DNA of 64,000 nt from Oscillospiraceae bacterium (GTDB lineage: Bacteria > Bacillota > Clostridia > Oscillospirales > CAG-272): assembly GCA_015064085.1 (NCBI GenBank), contig SVSX01000005.1, positions 1 to 64,000 of the forward strand, read 5' to 3'. A program made the translations under genes and the position numbers. Of the stretch, positions 1-9,866 are shown in pieces. The number at the start of each line of letters is the position of its first letter. Positions within the stretch are counted from its first letter, which is position 1. The notes below the pieces were generated by a model. The model was not told the origin of the DNA. It did no database searches and worked only from the letters and a program-made list of their open reading frames with translations.

Positions 1-206
1 CAGATTTGAGCAAGAAGCGTCGTTCTTCGGGGCGTGAGGCGTACAAAGGTACGTCGAGCCCCGAAAACGGCGGTAGAAAAAGTCCATAAAGATGGAGAAT
101 TTCGAAGAAATTCAACCTATTAGTGTCTCATTTGCGTTTTTTTCTGTCGCAAACGGGATCTTTTTATTTATTTTCGGACTTTTTCGGTCTTGCCAAATGT
201 GACAGC
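1..206. repeat. Structured intergenic repeat, copy 1 (left end cut by window start)
   Basis: Near-identical to 224-431 (period 223 bp, only a few differences); begins CAGATTTGAGCAAGA and ends TCTTGCCAAATGTGACAG. Confidence 0.9.
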
Positions 207-214
207 CACTGTTA

Positions 215-431
215 GGGGATAGTCAGATTTGAGCAAGAAGTGTCGTTCTTCGGGGCGTGAGGCGTACAAAGGTACGTCGAGCCCCGAAAACGGCGGTAGA
301 AAAAGTCCATAAAGATGAAGAATTTCGAAGAAATTCAACCTATTAGTGTCTCATTTTCGTTTTTTCTGTCGCAAACGGGATCTTTTTATTTATTTTCGGA
401 CTTTTTCGGTCTTGCCAAATGTGACAGCCCC
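215..431. repeat. Structured intergenic repeat, copy 2, MITE-like with imperfect terminal inverted repeats
   Basis: Left end GGGGATAGTCAGATTTGAGCAAGA versus reverse complement of right end GGGGCTGTCACATTTGGCAAGA; flanked on both sides by TTA; internal hairpins CGGGGC..GCCCCG, AAAAAGTCC..GGACTTTTT, GAATTTC-GAA-GAAATTC. Confidence 0.85.
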
Positions 432-447
432 TTAGTATTTTATTGGA

Positions 448-1230
448 TCAGTTGTCCTTAGGAATTATAGGATAGAGCTGAATGGTGTTGCCGCCGTCGA
501 CAACAAGCTCAGCACCCGTGGTGTTTCTCGCGTGAGCCGCGAAATAATATACGGCATCAGCCACGTCCTCGCCTACGGCAACGTCGCCGATGGGGGTGAA
601 TCTCGAGGGCACGTCACGGTAGAAATCGGGATTTTTCTCCCAGCGGTCGGTCTTTATCATACCTGGGAGAACCGCGTTTACACGGATATTATATTTTCCG
701 AGATCAAGCGTGAGCGCACGCATAAGACCGAGCTGTCCGCCCTTGGAGGCAACGTATGCCACTCTGTCGGGAATAGCGCGGTATGCGGTATTCGAGTTAA
801 CAAACACGATATTTCCGCCGCCGTTTTCCTTCATTCGCCTTGCGGCGTGCTCGGAAAGACAATAGTTCCATACAACGTTAGTATTTATCACCTTCATAAG
901 ATCGGTCAGAGGGCTTTCAAATATCTTCTGTCCGAGACCTTGATCTGCGGCGTTGAGAACAAGGGTCTCAACAAAAAGTCCCTTTGCGTCGATCTCCGCG
1001 AACATTTTTTCGACCGACTCCTCGTCGACTGTCCTTTCGTCGAGGAGGGAATCGATATGGTATCCCATTATAAGAACGTCAGGGAACTGTTCCTTATATT
1101 CCTGCTCCTTTGCGTGTACTTTTTCCGCGTTTCTGCCTGTGAAGATAACGTTGTATCCCTCAGACGCGAATTTTTCAACTATAGCTACGCCCGTGTTTAT
1201 ACAAGCGCCTGTTATTAATGCTGTTTTCAT
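448..1230 (-). CDS. SDR family oxidoreductase (FabG-like)
   Basis: N-terminal TGxxxxxG-like Rossmann segment, YxxxK (YVASKGG), C-terminal VDGGNT. Confidence 0.85.
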   Translation of the reverse strand: MKTALITGACINTGVAIVEKFASEGYNVIFTGRNAEKVHAKEQEYKEQFPDVLIMGYHIDSLLDERTVDEESVEKMFAEIDAKGLFVETLVLNAADQGLGQKIFESPLTDLMKVINTNVVWNYCLSEHAARRMKENGGGNIVFVNSNTAYRAIPDRVAYVASKGGQLGLMRALTLDLGKYNIRVNAVLPGMIKTDRWEKNPDFYRDVPSRFTPIGDVAVGEDVADAVYYFAAHARNTTGAELVVDGGNTIQLYPIIPKDN

Positions 1231-1258
1231 AAAGAGTTATTTCCTTTCAATGGGTTGT

Positions 1259-2665
1259 TCAGTTTATCTCTCCAAATACTAAGAACAATGGGTAGTCTCT
1301 TATGGGGAGGAGACGCAGCTTCATACCGCCGAAGCTGTCCTTTTCGATCATATTCTCGGGTATTTCGTAGATCGTGCCGTCCATAGGATCGACAAGGTGT
1401 GGCTCACCAAGATCAGCGCAATTCAAGGTTACCGCGTGTTCAAAGTCGGATACCATATGGTTCGACGGATACCAATAGGCATAGGCGTACGAGCGGTTAT
1501 CGAGACGGAATCCGTAGCTCTGCACCTCTGCAGCTGAAATGCTCGGAACTCTTCCGCAGTGGGGAGCCATATCGTCCTCCGCGAGGATTGGAAGATCTAT
1601 TACCTCGATATTTCCCGCGAGAAGCGACGCAAGGGAGGAGAGGGCGTAATAAGAGGGCTTTGGGGGATATTCTCCCGTGGCAATACCGTCGTCGTCAAAT
1701 TCCGCTCCGAGAACTCCGAAATATCCGAAATCCTTGTAGCTTGCTTTGTCTCCGACTTTGCCTTTGAGAGCCTCCATCATATCCATACAAGAGAAGTATG
1801 ATGTGAATTTAACGTTGCATCCCAGGTCGGTAACGAGATGTCTTAGCAGATGCTTACACTGCTTTCTCGGTGTCCAGCCTCCGTCCTTCAAAGCTCCGTT
1901 TCCGAAGGGACGTGACTGAGCGCCCGACTCTCCCTGAATTATTTCGAGAGAGGGCTTGTAAAGATCAATAATTCCGCGAAGCGCCTTTATGGCAGGGTCG
2001 AGCTTTCTGTCGTCAAAGGTGTACATATGGAAGGAAACTGCGTCGATATAGTCAGCCATTCCGGTCTTGAAGGCTTCGTTGAAATAGATGACGTCGATCT
2101 TAGTGAGAGCGCATCCGATGATGTAGCAGTCGGGGTTGCCCTCCTTCAGCGCCTTTGCTGTGGCGATGGTGAAGTTTCCAAGCTCGGTGGCGTTTACTCC
2201 GTGCTTCCAGCAATGAAGTCCGTTGGGCTCGTTCCAGACCTCCATATGGTCAACGCGTCCGCGAAAATGCTTTGCGAGAGCAACGCAGTAATTGTGCCAA
2301 GCGGAGATCTGCTCCTCTGTATGGATAGGAGGACAGCCAACAGCTCCGAAGCATTCCTCAGCCATACCGCCGTACAGCGCGTTTCCGTAGCAAACGCACA
2401 TCCAAGGAGTCATTCCGCGGGCGATTATGTTGTCAACAACAGAATCAAGCCAAGCGAAATCGTAAACACCCTTTTCACGCTCGGTCCTCTGCCAGCCTGA
2501 CTGTATTCGTACCCATTTAACACCTATGTTTCCCAATTTGTCATAAGCCTTGGTGGGATCAAAAGCGTTTCTGTCAAGCTTTTCAAAGCCGATCCCAAGC
2601 CTCGATGTTTCTATATCCGAGGCTTTTTTATATTTTATTTTTCCGCAGGGATTTAGTCTATACAT
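1259..2665 (-). CDS. Glycoside hydrolase, GH39/GH5-like TIM barrel
   Basis: VWNEPNG motif and GESG segment; start at MYRLNPCGK (2665) preceded by AAGGAGAAAATAC; the track start at 2770 overlaps the upstream gene. Confidence 0.7.
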   Translation of the reverse strand: MYRLNPCGKIKYKKASDIETSRLGIGFEKLDRNAFDPTKAYDKLGNIGVKWVRIQSGWQRTEREKGVYDFAWLDSVVDNIIARGMTPWMCVCYGNALYGGMAEECFGAVGCPPIHTEEQISAWHNYCVALAKHFRGRVDHMEVWNEPNGLHCWKHGVNATELGNFTIATAKALKEGNPDCYIIGCALTKIDVIYFNEAFKTGMADYIDAVSFHMYTFDDRKLDPAIKALRGIIDLYKPSLEIIQGESGAQSRPFGNGALKDGGWTPRKQCKHLLRHLVTDLGCNVKFTSYFSCMDMMEALKGKVGDKASYKDFGYFGVLGAEFDDDGIATGEYPPKPSYYALSSLASLLAGNIEVIDLPILAEDDMAPHCGRVPSISAAEVQSYGFRLDNRSYAYAYWYPSNHMVSDFEHAVTLNCADLGEPHLVDPMDGTIYEIPENMIEKDSFGGMKLRLLPIRDYPLFLVFGEIN

Positions 2666-2676
2666 GTATTTTCTCC

Positions 2677-3837
2677 TTAAAAGTAAAATTCTGTTTTTGC
2701 GGGTCTGATGTCTGTGAGAGCACCTGTATAGTGGCGGAGATTGTGCTCGACGTAGGGATGCTTCAGGCACTCCTCCTCGTTGAGCTCAATACCGAGACCG
2801 GGCTTATCTCCTATCTTTATTCTGCCATTTTCATAGACGAGAGACTCGTCTGTTACGTCCTTGCGCCAATCAACGTCGCTGTACATAATTTCAAGTATGC
2901 AGAAATTAGGACAGCAAGCGGCGAGCTGAAGGGTCGCGGCGTTTGCCACGGGTCCTGAGGGGTTGTGGGGAGCGAAGGGAATATAATGCGCCTCGGCGAT
3001 AGCGGCGATCTTCTTAAGCTCCATAATACCGCCCGCATGGGAGATGTCGGGCTGAATGTAGTCGCAGGCTCTTCTTCTGAAAAGCTCGTTGTAATCAAAT
3101 CTTGTGTAAAGTCTCTCGCCCGCGGATATTGCGACGGGGGACTTTTCTCTTACTGCCTCGAGAGCCTCAAGATTGTTGGGCGGTACGGGCTCTTCAAGGA
3201 ACATAGGCTTGAAGGGAGCAACCTCCTGAGCGATCTTTATGCCCGTGGGAACATCGAAGCGACCGTGCGCCTCGATAAGGAGGTCGACCTGATCTCCGAC
3301 AGCCTCGCGAACGGCGGCTATACAACGAATAGCCTTGTCAAGATCCTGATTGGATATCTGGAGATAGCTCTTTCCAAAGGGATCCCATTTCATAGCGGTA
3401 ACGCCTCGCTTTACCGCCTCTTTTGCTTTCGCTCCAAATTCCTCAGGCTCTTTTGCGCCCGCAAACCAGCCGTTGACGTAGATACGGCAATCCTCGTTGA
3501 CCTTTCCTCCGAGAAGCTGATATACAGGCACTCCAAGCGATTTTCCGAGGATATCCCAAAGCGCCATTTCAACTGCAGACAGAGCGCTCATAAGCACCGC
3601 GCCGCCTCTCCAATATGCGTCTCTGTAAATATCGTGATAGTGCTTTTCTATCTGCCTTGGGTCTTTTCCTACAAGGTAATTTTTTATGTGCTCAACCGCA
3701 CCGACAAGCGCCTTTTCCTTATATTCGAGTGTGCCTTCGCCAACACCCGTGATGCCTTCGTCTGTATAAACCTTCACGAATACCCAGTTAGTTCTGAAAC
3801 AGTCAACGACAAAAGTTTTTATATCTGTAACCTTCAT
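2677..3837 (-). CDS. Mandelate racemase/muconate lactonizing (enolase superfamily) protein, galactonate dehydratase-like
   Basis: Full-length MR/MLE fold sequence (ALWDILGK..LGGK; EEPVPPNN; SAGERLY; DISHAGG). Confidence 0.85.
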   Translation of the reverse strand: MKVTDIKTFVVDCFRTNWVFVKVYTDEGITGVGEGTLEYKEKALVGAVEHIKNYLVGKDPRQIEKHYHDIYRDAYWRGGAVLMSALSAVEMALWDILGKSLGVPVYQLLGGKVNEDCRIYVNGWFAGAKEPEEFGAKAKEAVKRGVTAMKWDPFGKSYLQISNQDLDKAIRCIAAVREAVGDQVDLLIEAHGRFDVPTGIKIAQEVAPFKPMFLEEPVPPNNLEALEAVREKSPVAISAGERLYTRFDYNELFRRRACDYIQPDISHAGGIMELKKIAAIAEAHYIPFAPHNPSGPVANAATLQLAACCPNFCILEIMYSDVDWRKDVTDESLVYENGRIKIGDKPGLGIELNEEECLKHPYVEHNLRHYTGALTDIRPAKTEFYF

Positions 3838-3841
3838 TTTT

Positions 3842-4666
3842 TTACTCCTTTATATCAAATACTCTTACAAAGTCAACGACAAATTTGTCTCCTGCCTTTG
3901 CTGCCTGAATTGCTTCTTCGGTGGGGCGGTGATCTTCATTGCGATAACCGTCTGTTTCGGTGGAAATGAGAATGAACTCATCCGTGTCAGAGAGTTTATC
4001 GGTTATCACGCCATCCTCCTCGCCATCTATATAAAATACGTATTTATCGGGAAGCCAGAGAAGACCGAAAGTGTGGAACTCATCGGGAGATACGTTCTTT
4101 CCACCTACCTTGCTACGCTTCATATCAAGACCGTAACCGCCTGTGAAGGCATTGTGGGGCTTGATTGCTCCGTTTGCCACAAAGCATTCCATAATGTCTA
4201 TCTCAGTGCCCGTCTTCTTGCTGTCATTAGATGCGCCGATGATAGGTGACTGTATCCAAAATGCGCTTCTCCAGCCCGTGTGCTCCTGAAGCTTACAACG
4301 GCACTCATAGTATCCGTATCTGTGAGTGAATTTGTTATCCTTGAGCTTTCCTATGGGCCACTGAAGATGCTCTTTTCCAAAGGTGGTTTTCTCAACGGGC
4401 TGATCCATAAAATTATATCCCGTCTGAAGCTGAGAGGAAACTATCTCTCCGTTTTCCTCAAAGATAGAGAAGACAGCACAGCCGTTCTCGATCTTAACTC
4501 CCTTGTCGGTCCACGCAGGATGTCTCTTTCCCATCATACAAAGCCTGTAATCCCACTTTGTTTCGTCAAGCTTGTCTCCGTCAAACTCGTCAGACCATAC
4601 AAGCTCAAATTCATAACCGTCGGGAAGAACACTCGGCTCGTGATCCTTAACATCATACTTTTTCAT
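3842..4666 (-). CDS. Family 16 glycoside hydrolase (GH16), no signal peptide
   Basis: Catalytic motif TEIDIMECF (ExDxxE); VWSDEFDG N-terminus; start at MKKYDVK with upstream AAGGAG. Confidence 0.85.
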   Translation of the reverse strand: MKKYDVKDHEPSVLPDGYEFELVWSDEFDGDKLDETKWDYRLCMMGKRHPAWTDKGVKIENGCAVFSIFEENGEIVSSQLQTGYNFMDQPVEKTTFGKEHLQWPIGKLKDNKFTHRYGYYECRCKLQEHTGWRSAFWIQSPIIGASNDSKKTGTEIDIMECFVANGAIKPHNAFTGGYGLDMKRSKVGGKNVSPDEFHTFGLLWLPDKYVFYIDGEEDGVITDKLSDTDEFILISTETDGYRNEDHRPTEEAIQAAKAGDKFVVDFVRVFDIKE

Positions 4667-4714
4667 AGCTTCTTTCTCCTTATAATTGTGTACGAAATCC
4701 ATAAAGAAATTGTG

Positions 4715-4743
4715 TTGACAATTCTTTGAGTTTATTATATAAT
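4715..4743 (+). promoter_or_regulatory. Sigma-A-type promoter for the araC-type gene
   Basis: TTGACA-17 bp-TATAAT. Confidence 0.8.
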
Positions 4744-4811
4744 AGATATTACTTAACTAATATAAAAAAATTGCCTTGTTTATTAGAAATCTTATCATCG
4801 GAGGAAGAACT

Positions 4812-5612
4812 ATGACGTTGCCTGAAATAGTAGCTGTTGGAGTATATAACGCGCAGGTTACGCAAAAAAAGGCCATAACCAACAACCGAAAAACGACTAT
4901 GTTTGAGTTGGAGCTTCCTATTGATGACGGAGGTACATCACATATCGATTCGGAAAGCAGGAAGATAACACCTAATATTGTTATCTGCGCAAAGCCCGGA
5001 CAGCTCAGGCACACCCATCTGCCATTCAAGTGCTATTATATACATATGGTGCTGAACGAGGGACAGCTTTTTGATACACTTATGTCGTTGCCGAATTTCA
5101 TTGAGGTAAAGGATACCGAGGTGCTTGTCGGGATCTTTACTGAGCTCTGCTCCTATTATGACACGGGTATGGCTCAGAACGAAATAATTATACAGAGTCT
5201 TTTGCTGAGGCTGATCTATATTCTCAGTATGAAGTCGTCCACATCGGTAATAAAGCATACCGAGAAGAGCAATAACAGAGAGACGATAGAGAGAATTCTT
5301 GAATACATAGAAAAAAATCTTACCTCGGAGCTGACACTTGAAAGGCTCGCAAGGGAGGCACGGTTCAGCACGATATATTTCCACAAGCTTTTCAAGGCGT
5401 CAACGGGCAGGACATTACATAAATATATCGAGGAGCAACGGATAAAAAAATCGATAAATCTTCTGCTATCAACAGATATGACACTGACACAGATCGCCTA
5501 TGAATGCGGTTTTTCCTCTCAGGCATATTTCAGCTATGCCTTCAAAAAGAGGATGGGGAAAACTCCCAAAGAATACGTAAAGGAGATCTATAGCAGATAT
5601 GACTCGGAATGA
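4812..5612 (+). CDS. AraC family transcriptional regulator
   Basis: C-terminal double HTH (LTLERLAREARFSTIYFHKLFKASTG; LTQIAYECGFSSQAYFSYAFKKRMGKTPKEY); start after GGAGGAAGAACT. Confidence 0.9.
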   Translation: MTLPEIVAVGVYNAQVTQKKAITNNRKTTMFELELPIDDGGTSHIDSESRKITPNIVICAKPGQLRHTHLPFKCYYIHMVLNEGQLFDTLMSLPNFIEVKDTEVLVGIFTELCSYYDTGMAQNEIIIQSLLLRLIYILSMKSSTSVIKHTEKSNNRETIERILEYIEKNLTSELTLERLAREARFSTIYFHKLFKASTGRTLHKYIEEQRIKKSINLLLSTDMTLTQIAYECGFSSQAYFSYAFKKRMGKTPKEYVKEIYSRYDSE

Positions 5613-5680
5613 GCCGTTATATATTGACAGCTGTTTCTTTTTGTGTTATAATTACAAGCGCTATTTTTTCGGAGGACAGT

Positions 5681-6670
5681 ATGCTGAACACCTTTATAGC
5701 CACCCTTGATCCTATGCTGATGCTTTTTATCTGCATCGCTGTCGGATTTATCGCAAAGAAAACCAACATTTTACCTGCCAACACAGGACCCGTTCTCGCA
5801 AAGCTTGAGACTTGGATATTTTGTCCCGCGCTCAGCTTCAGCACAATGGCAACCTTCTGCACTGTAAGCTCGATAAAAACTCACGCGGTAAATATACTCT
5901 TGTCTTGCTTTTGTGTGGCTCTCGGACTTACCATAGCTATCCTTCTTTCATTTCTTTTTGTAAAGGAAAAAAGTCCGGAGAGGGGAATATACCAGTATGC
6001 GATCGCCTTCGCAAACGGAGGATATGTGGGAGATCCCTTGGTAATGGCACTTTTCGGGGATATGGCGCTCTCATACTATAAGCTTTTTTATCTTCCGTTC
6101 AGCATTACGATCTACACATGGGGAATAAGCGTTCTCGTACCGAACAACGGTGAGAAGAGAAAGCTTTTTAAAAAGATACTGAATGCGCCGACGATCGCTA
6201 TGTTCCTTGGTATCATCGTCGGACTCAGCGGAGCAGGGGAATATATCCCTTCCTTCGTCACCTCGGCACTGAATTCGCTGAAAGCCTGTATGGGTCCCGT
6301 CGCAATGCTTCTCGCGGGATTTACCGTGGCAAAATACGATATAAAAAAGATGCTGAGGAACACAAAGGTATACATAGCTACATTCTTGAGACTTATAATT
6401 TTGCCCACTGTTATCATTGGAGCGCTTTTTGGTGTAAAGGAGCTTGTTAATCTGGTGTTTGACGCCAATATAGGAAATTCGGTGCTTTATCTTGCATTCT
6501 TTGCCACTGCCGCGCCGCTCGGCTTGAATACTGTTGTTTTCCCCGAGTCCTACGGCGGAAATCCCGAAACGGGAGCGAGTATGGCAATGATATCGCACAC
6601 CCTTTGCGTTTTTACAATACCCGTGATGTACGCTATTATGGTGGCATTATTCGGTCCTATGGTAATATAA
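5681..6670 (+). CDS. AEC (auxin efflux carrier) family transporter
   Basis: Hydrophobic multi-TM, PxL..GFxAKK..LP N-terminus typical of AEC; RBS GGAGGACAGT then ATG at 5681. Confidence 0.8.
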   Translation: MLNTFIATLDPMLMLFICIAVGFIAKKTNILPANTGPVLAKLETWIFCPALSFSTMATFCTVSSIKTHAVNILLSCFCVALGLTIAILLSFLFVKEKSPERGIYQYAIAFANGGYVGDPLVMALFGDMALSYYKLFYLPFSITIYTWGISVLVPNNGEKRKLFKKILNAPTIAMFLGIIVGLSGAGEYIPSFVTSALNSLKACMGPVAMLLAGFTVAKYDIKKMLRNTKVYIATFLRLIILPTVIIGALFGVKELVNLVFDANIGNSVLYLAFFATAAPLGLNTVVFPESYGGNPETGASMAMISHTLCVFTIPVMYAIMVALFGPMVI

Positions 6671-6694
6671 AATCAAGAGAAAGGTAAAATCACA

Positions 6695-7603
6695 ATGAAA
6701 TCTGTTTATCCGATCACAGGTACGTTTATTGACGAGATCACATACGATATTCCTTCTTCAAATTGGACAGATGAGCAATGGAAAAAGGATCTGGACAATA
6801 TGAGGGAGGTGGGAATGGACACGCTTATATTCATACGTGGCGCGTTCTATGATAATTGTATCTACCCTTCAAAAATATTTCCCTCTCTGAGAGAGGAGGG
6901 TGAGGACCTTGCGGCTCTCATAATGGAAGAAGCGGAAAAGCGAGATATGCAGGTGTATATGGGAATGTATATCAGCGATCTTCATTGGAATAACGGTGAC
7001 TACCTGAACGAGATAGCGCAGAATAAAAAATTTGTTCGCGAGGTGCTTGAGCGATATGGTGATATTCCTTCCTTCAAGGGGTGGTATATACCTCAGGAGG
7101 GCTCACAGAACAGACATAACATAAAGGAATTAATGGGCGGACTTGCGGCGCTTTGCAAGGACGTTTCGCCCGATAAGTCGGTGTTGATCAGCCCCTATTT
7201 CAGGGGAAGAAATATCACCTCAGAGTCTTTTTCACCTAAGCGTACACGCGAGGAGTGGGAAAATATTCTTGAGAATTGCGGGAAGGATATAGATATCTGC
7301 GCTTTCCAGGACGGAACAGCGCCTCTTGACGAATATGCGGAGTACCTCAAGGCGGCAAAGGCGGTCTGTGATAAACACGGAATAAAGCTTTGGGCAAACG
7401 TGGAGACCTTTGAGCGCGATGTGCGCCGTATGTATTATCCGATTCCTTTTGAACTTTTGCGCAGAAAGATAGAGATCGCTGAGCCCTATGTTGAAAAATA
7501 TATCACCTTTGAGTTTTCACATTTTATGAGTCCGCAGTCGATCTATCCCTCCGCAAGAAATCTCAACACACGCTACCGCAATTACTACGAAAATAAAAAA
7601 TGA
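6695..7603 (+). CDS. DUF4434-type putative glycosidase
   Basis: Sequence resembles DUF4434 TIM-barrel proteins (PITGTFIDE..; GWYIPQE; CAFQDG). Confidence 0.7.
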   Translation: MKSVYPITGTFIDEITYDIPSSNWTDEQWKKDLDNMREVGMDTLIFIRGAFYDNCIYPSKIFPSLREEGEDLAALIMEEAEKRDMQVYMGMYISDLHWNNGDYLNEIAQNKKFVREVLERYGDIPSFKGWYIPQEGSQNRHNIKELMGGLAALCKDVSPDKSVLISPYFRGRNITSESFSPKRTREEWENILENCGKDIDICAFQDGTAPLDEYAEYLKAAKAVCDKHGIKLWANVETFERDVRRMYYPIPFELLRRKIEIAEPYVEKYITFEFSHFMSPQSIYPSARNLNTRYRNYYENKK

Positions 7604-7625
7604 CGGTTTTTGAAACGGAGGAGAT

Positions 7626-9818
7626 ATGATTTCTTTTTCTGAAAGCTCCAAATGGATAGGAATTGGCGAGGGCTGGTATAAAACAGGTGTCGAAAGCCCC
7701 GCCGTGCAGCTTCGCCGAGTATTTGACTATGACGGAGACGGAAGGGCAGAGTGCCTTATCTGCGGTCTTGGCGCATACGTTCTGTATATCAACGGCAAAC
7801 GCGTGAACGATGATGTGCTGTCTCCTGCCTTTACCGCGTATCATATTCGTACTTTGTATATGCGATATGACGTTACTCGGTATTTGAAGAAGGGTGAGAA
7901 CGTAATAGCTGTCAAGCTGGGAAACGGATTTTACAATCAGACGACCGAGGATGAATGGAACTTTTTTACGGCTACCTGGCGCAATATGCCCCGTCTGCGT
8001 CTTGAGATATTTGCGGACGGAAGCTCGGTGATAGCCAGCGACAGGAGCTGGAAGGTGACCTGCGACGGCGCAACGGTGCATAATGCCGTCCGTGAGGGGG
8101 AATATTACGACGCGCGCCGAGAGGACGGCTGGAGAGAGGTGGGGTATGACGACAGCTTGTGGCTCACACCCCGTATTGTCCGCGCTCCCGGCGGTATTCT
8201 TTACGAGCAGGATATGCCCGTTATTCGTGAATGCGAAAGAATAAAGCCTGTTGCTGTGTGGAGGTCGAAAAACGGCTGGACCTACGATTTCGGTCAGAAT
8301 ATTTCGGGATATGTAGGTCTGCAAATGCAAGGCGAGGTGGGAGAGACGGTGGCTTTTCGCTATGCCGAAAAGCTTAACGGCAAGGAGATCGATCAGAGTA
8401 ATATCGACGTATACGTAAAAACCGACAGATACCAGCAGGACAGATATACCTTCAAGGGAGAGGGCGTGGAATGCTGGAAGCCTGAATTTGTATATCACGG
8501 ATTTCAGTACGTCGAGCTAAGCGGTGTGCGGACACAGCCGCCGTCTGATTGTCTGACTGCCTATTTTGTCCATACCGATCTCGGGAAAAAGGGAAGCTTT
8601 CGATCTTCCGACGAGCTGTTGAATTGGATATACGATGCAGCTATCCGCTCCTTTTTGGGGAATTATCACGGTATTCCTACCGATTGCCCTCACCGTGAAA
8701 AGAACGGCTGGACGGGAGACGCGGCACTCTCTTGTGAATATGCGACCTTCTTTTACGATATGAATAAGGCATATAAAAAGTATCTCGAGGATATATGTGA
8801 TACCCAAAGGGCAAACGGACAGATATGCTCGATCGCACCGTCATCGGGTAAGATGTATAATTGGGGAACAGGACCTGCGTGGGATTGCGCACTCTTCTTT
8901 ATTCCTTATAACGTGTATTTGGAGACGGGTGATACCTCGTGTATATATACGGTATATCCGCACGTAAAGAGATATCTTGAGTATGTCGAGGAGCTTGAGG
9001 AGGATCTTAGTTTGTGCTTCGGGCTCGGGGATTGGTGCGCTCCCGTTGAGTGTGGACGGTCCGAGCTTATGAGCGGCAGATTTTCGGATAGCTGCTATTA
9101 TTACGCTATGCTGTCTGTAGCTTCAAAAATGGCAAAGCTGACAGACTCTCACTCTCAAGCTGATAAATACCTCGCTAAGGCACGGGCTGTCAAAGAGAAA
9201 ATACGTGAGTTGTTTGTGGAGGGTGACAGCGTGGACAATAATTCGCAAGGCTCGTTGGCTGCGGCGTTGTATTTTCATATAGTGGAAGATGATCAAGCTC
9301 GGCGAATTGCGGAGAAGCTTGTTCGCTCTATTGAAAGCGACGGCTATAAATACAAGGTCGGTATTCTCGGCATTCAGGCTTTACTTAACGGTTTGTCCGA
9401 GTATGGATACACCGACGTAGCATATAAGACCGTTGCGCGAGAGGATTATCCGTCTTATGGATTTTGGAAAGGTCGGGGAGCGACTACACTTTGGGAGCGC
9501 TGGGACGGAGTCAACTCGAGAAATCATCATATGTACGGAAGTGTGCTTGCTTGGATAACGCGATATGTCGCGGGAATTCGCAACACCGACGTGGCGTATA
9601 AGAGCTGTGTGCTTCAACCGTTTTTCTTCGCGCAGGAATGTCAGGCTGAGGCGTCTACCTGTACACCCTACGGCGAACTCGGCTTTTCCTGGAAAAAGCG
9701 GAATAATATTTTCACGGCTGACGTCGTCATACCCGAGGGCGTGGAGGCTACGCTTATTTTGAACGGCGCTCAAACAGAATTGGATGCGGGGTCTTATGAG
9801 ATAAAGATTCAGATTTAA
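7626..9818 (+). CDS. Alpha-L-rhamnosidase, GH78-like
   Basis: GIPTDCPHREKNGWTGDAALSCEYATFF and TTLWERWDG motifs. Confidence 0.9.
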   Translation: MISFSESSKWIGIGEGWYKTGVESPAVQLRRVFDYDGDGRAECLICGLGAYVLYINGKRVNDDVLSPAFTAYHIRTLYMRYDVTRYLKKGENVIAVKLGNGFYNQTTEDEWNFFTATWRNMPRLRLEIFADGSSVIASDRSWKVTCDGATVHNAVREGEYYDARREDGWREVGYDDSLWLTPRIVRAPGGILYEQDMPVIRECERIKPVAVWRSKNGWTYDFGQNISGYVGLQMQGEVGETVAFRYAEKLNGKEIDQSNIDVYVKTDRYQQDRYTFKGEGVECWKPEFVYHGFQYVELSGVRTQPPSDCLTAYFVHTDLGKKGSFRSSDELLNWIYDAAIRSFLGNYHGIPTDCPHREKNGWTGDAALSCEYATFFYDMNKAYKKYLEDICDTQRANGQICSIAPSSGKMYNWGTGPAWDCALFFIPYNVYLETGDTSCIYTVYPHVKRYLEYVEELEEDLSLCFGLGDWCAPVECGRSELMSGRFSDSCYYYAMLSVASKMAKLTDSHSQADKYLAKARAVKEKIRELFVEGDSVDNNSQGSLAAALYFHIVEDDQARRIAEKLVRSIESDGYKYKVGILGIQALLNGLSEYGYTDVAYKTVAREDYPSYGFWKGRGATTLWERWDGVNSRNHHMYGSVLAWITRYVAGIRNTDVAYKSCVLQPFFFAQECQAEASTCTPYGELGFSWKKRNNIFTADVVIPEGVEATLILNGAQTELDAGSYEIKIQI

Positions 9819-9825
9819 TTAAAAA

Positions 9826-9866
9826 GGGGCTGTCTCAAATGCAAATTTGAGACAGCCTCTTTTAGG
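9826..9866 (+). terminator. Rho-independent terminator, GGCTGTCTCAAAT..family
   Basis: GGCTGTCTCAAATGCAAATTTGAGACAGCC followed by TCTTTT. Confidence 0.85.

Noticed and set aside
1-431. Repeats as a CRISPR array
   Set aside because: Only two ~217-bp units with no short repeat/unique spacer alternation and no cas genes.
532-1218. 228-aa plus-strand ORF
   Set aside because: Antisense shadow of the SDR gene.
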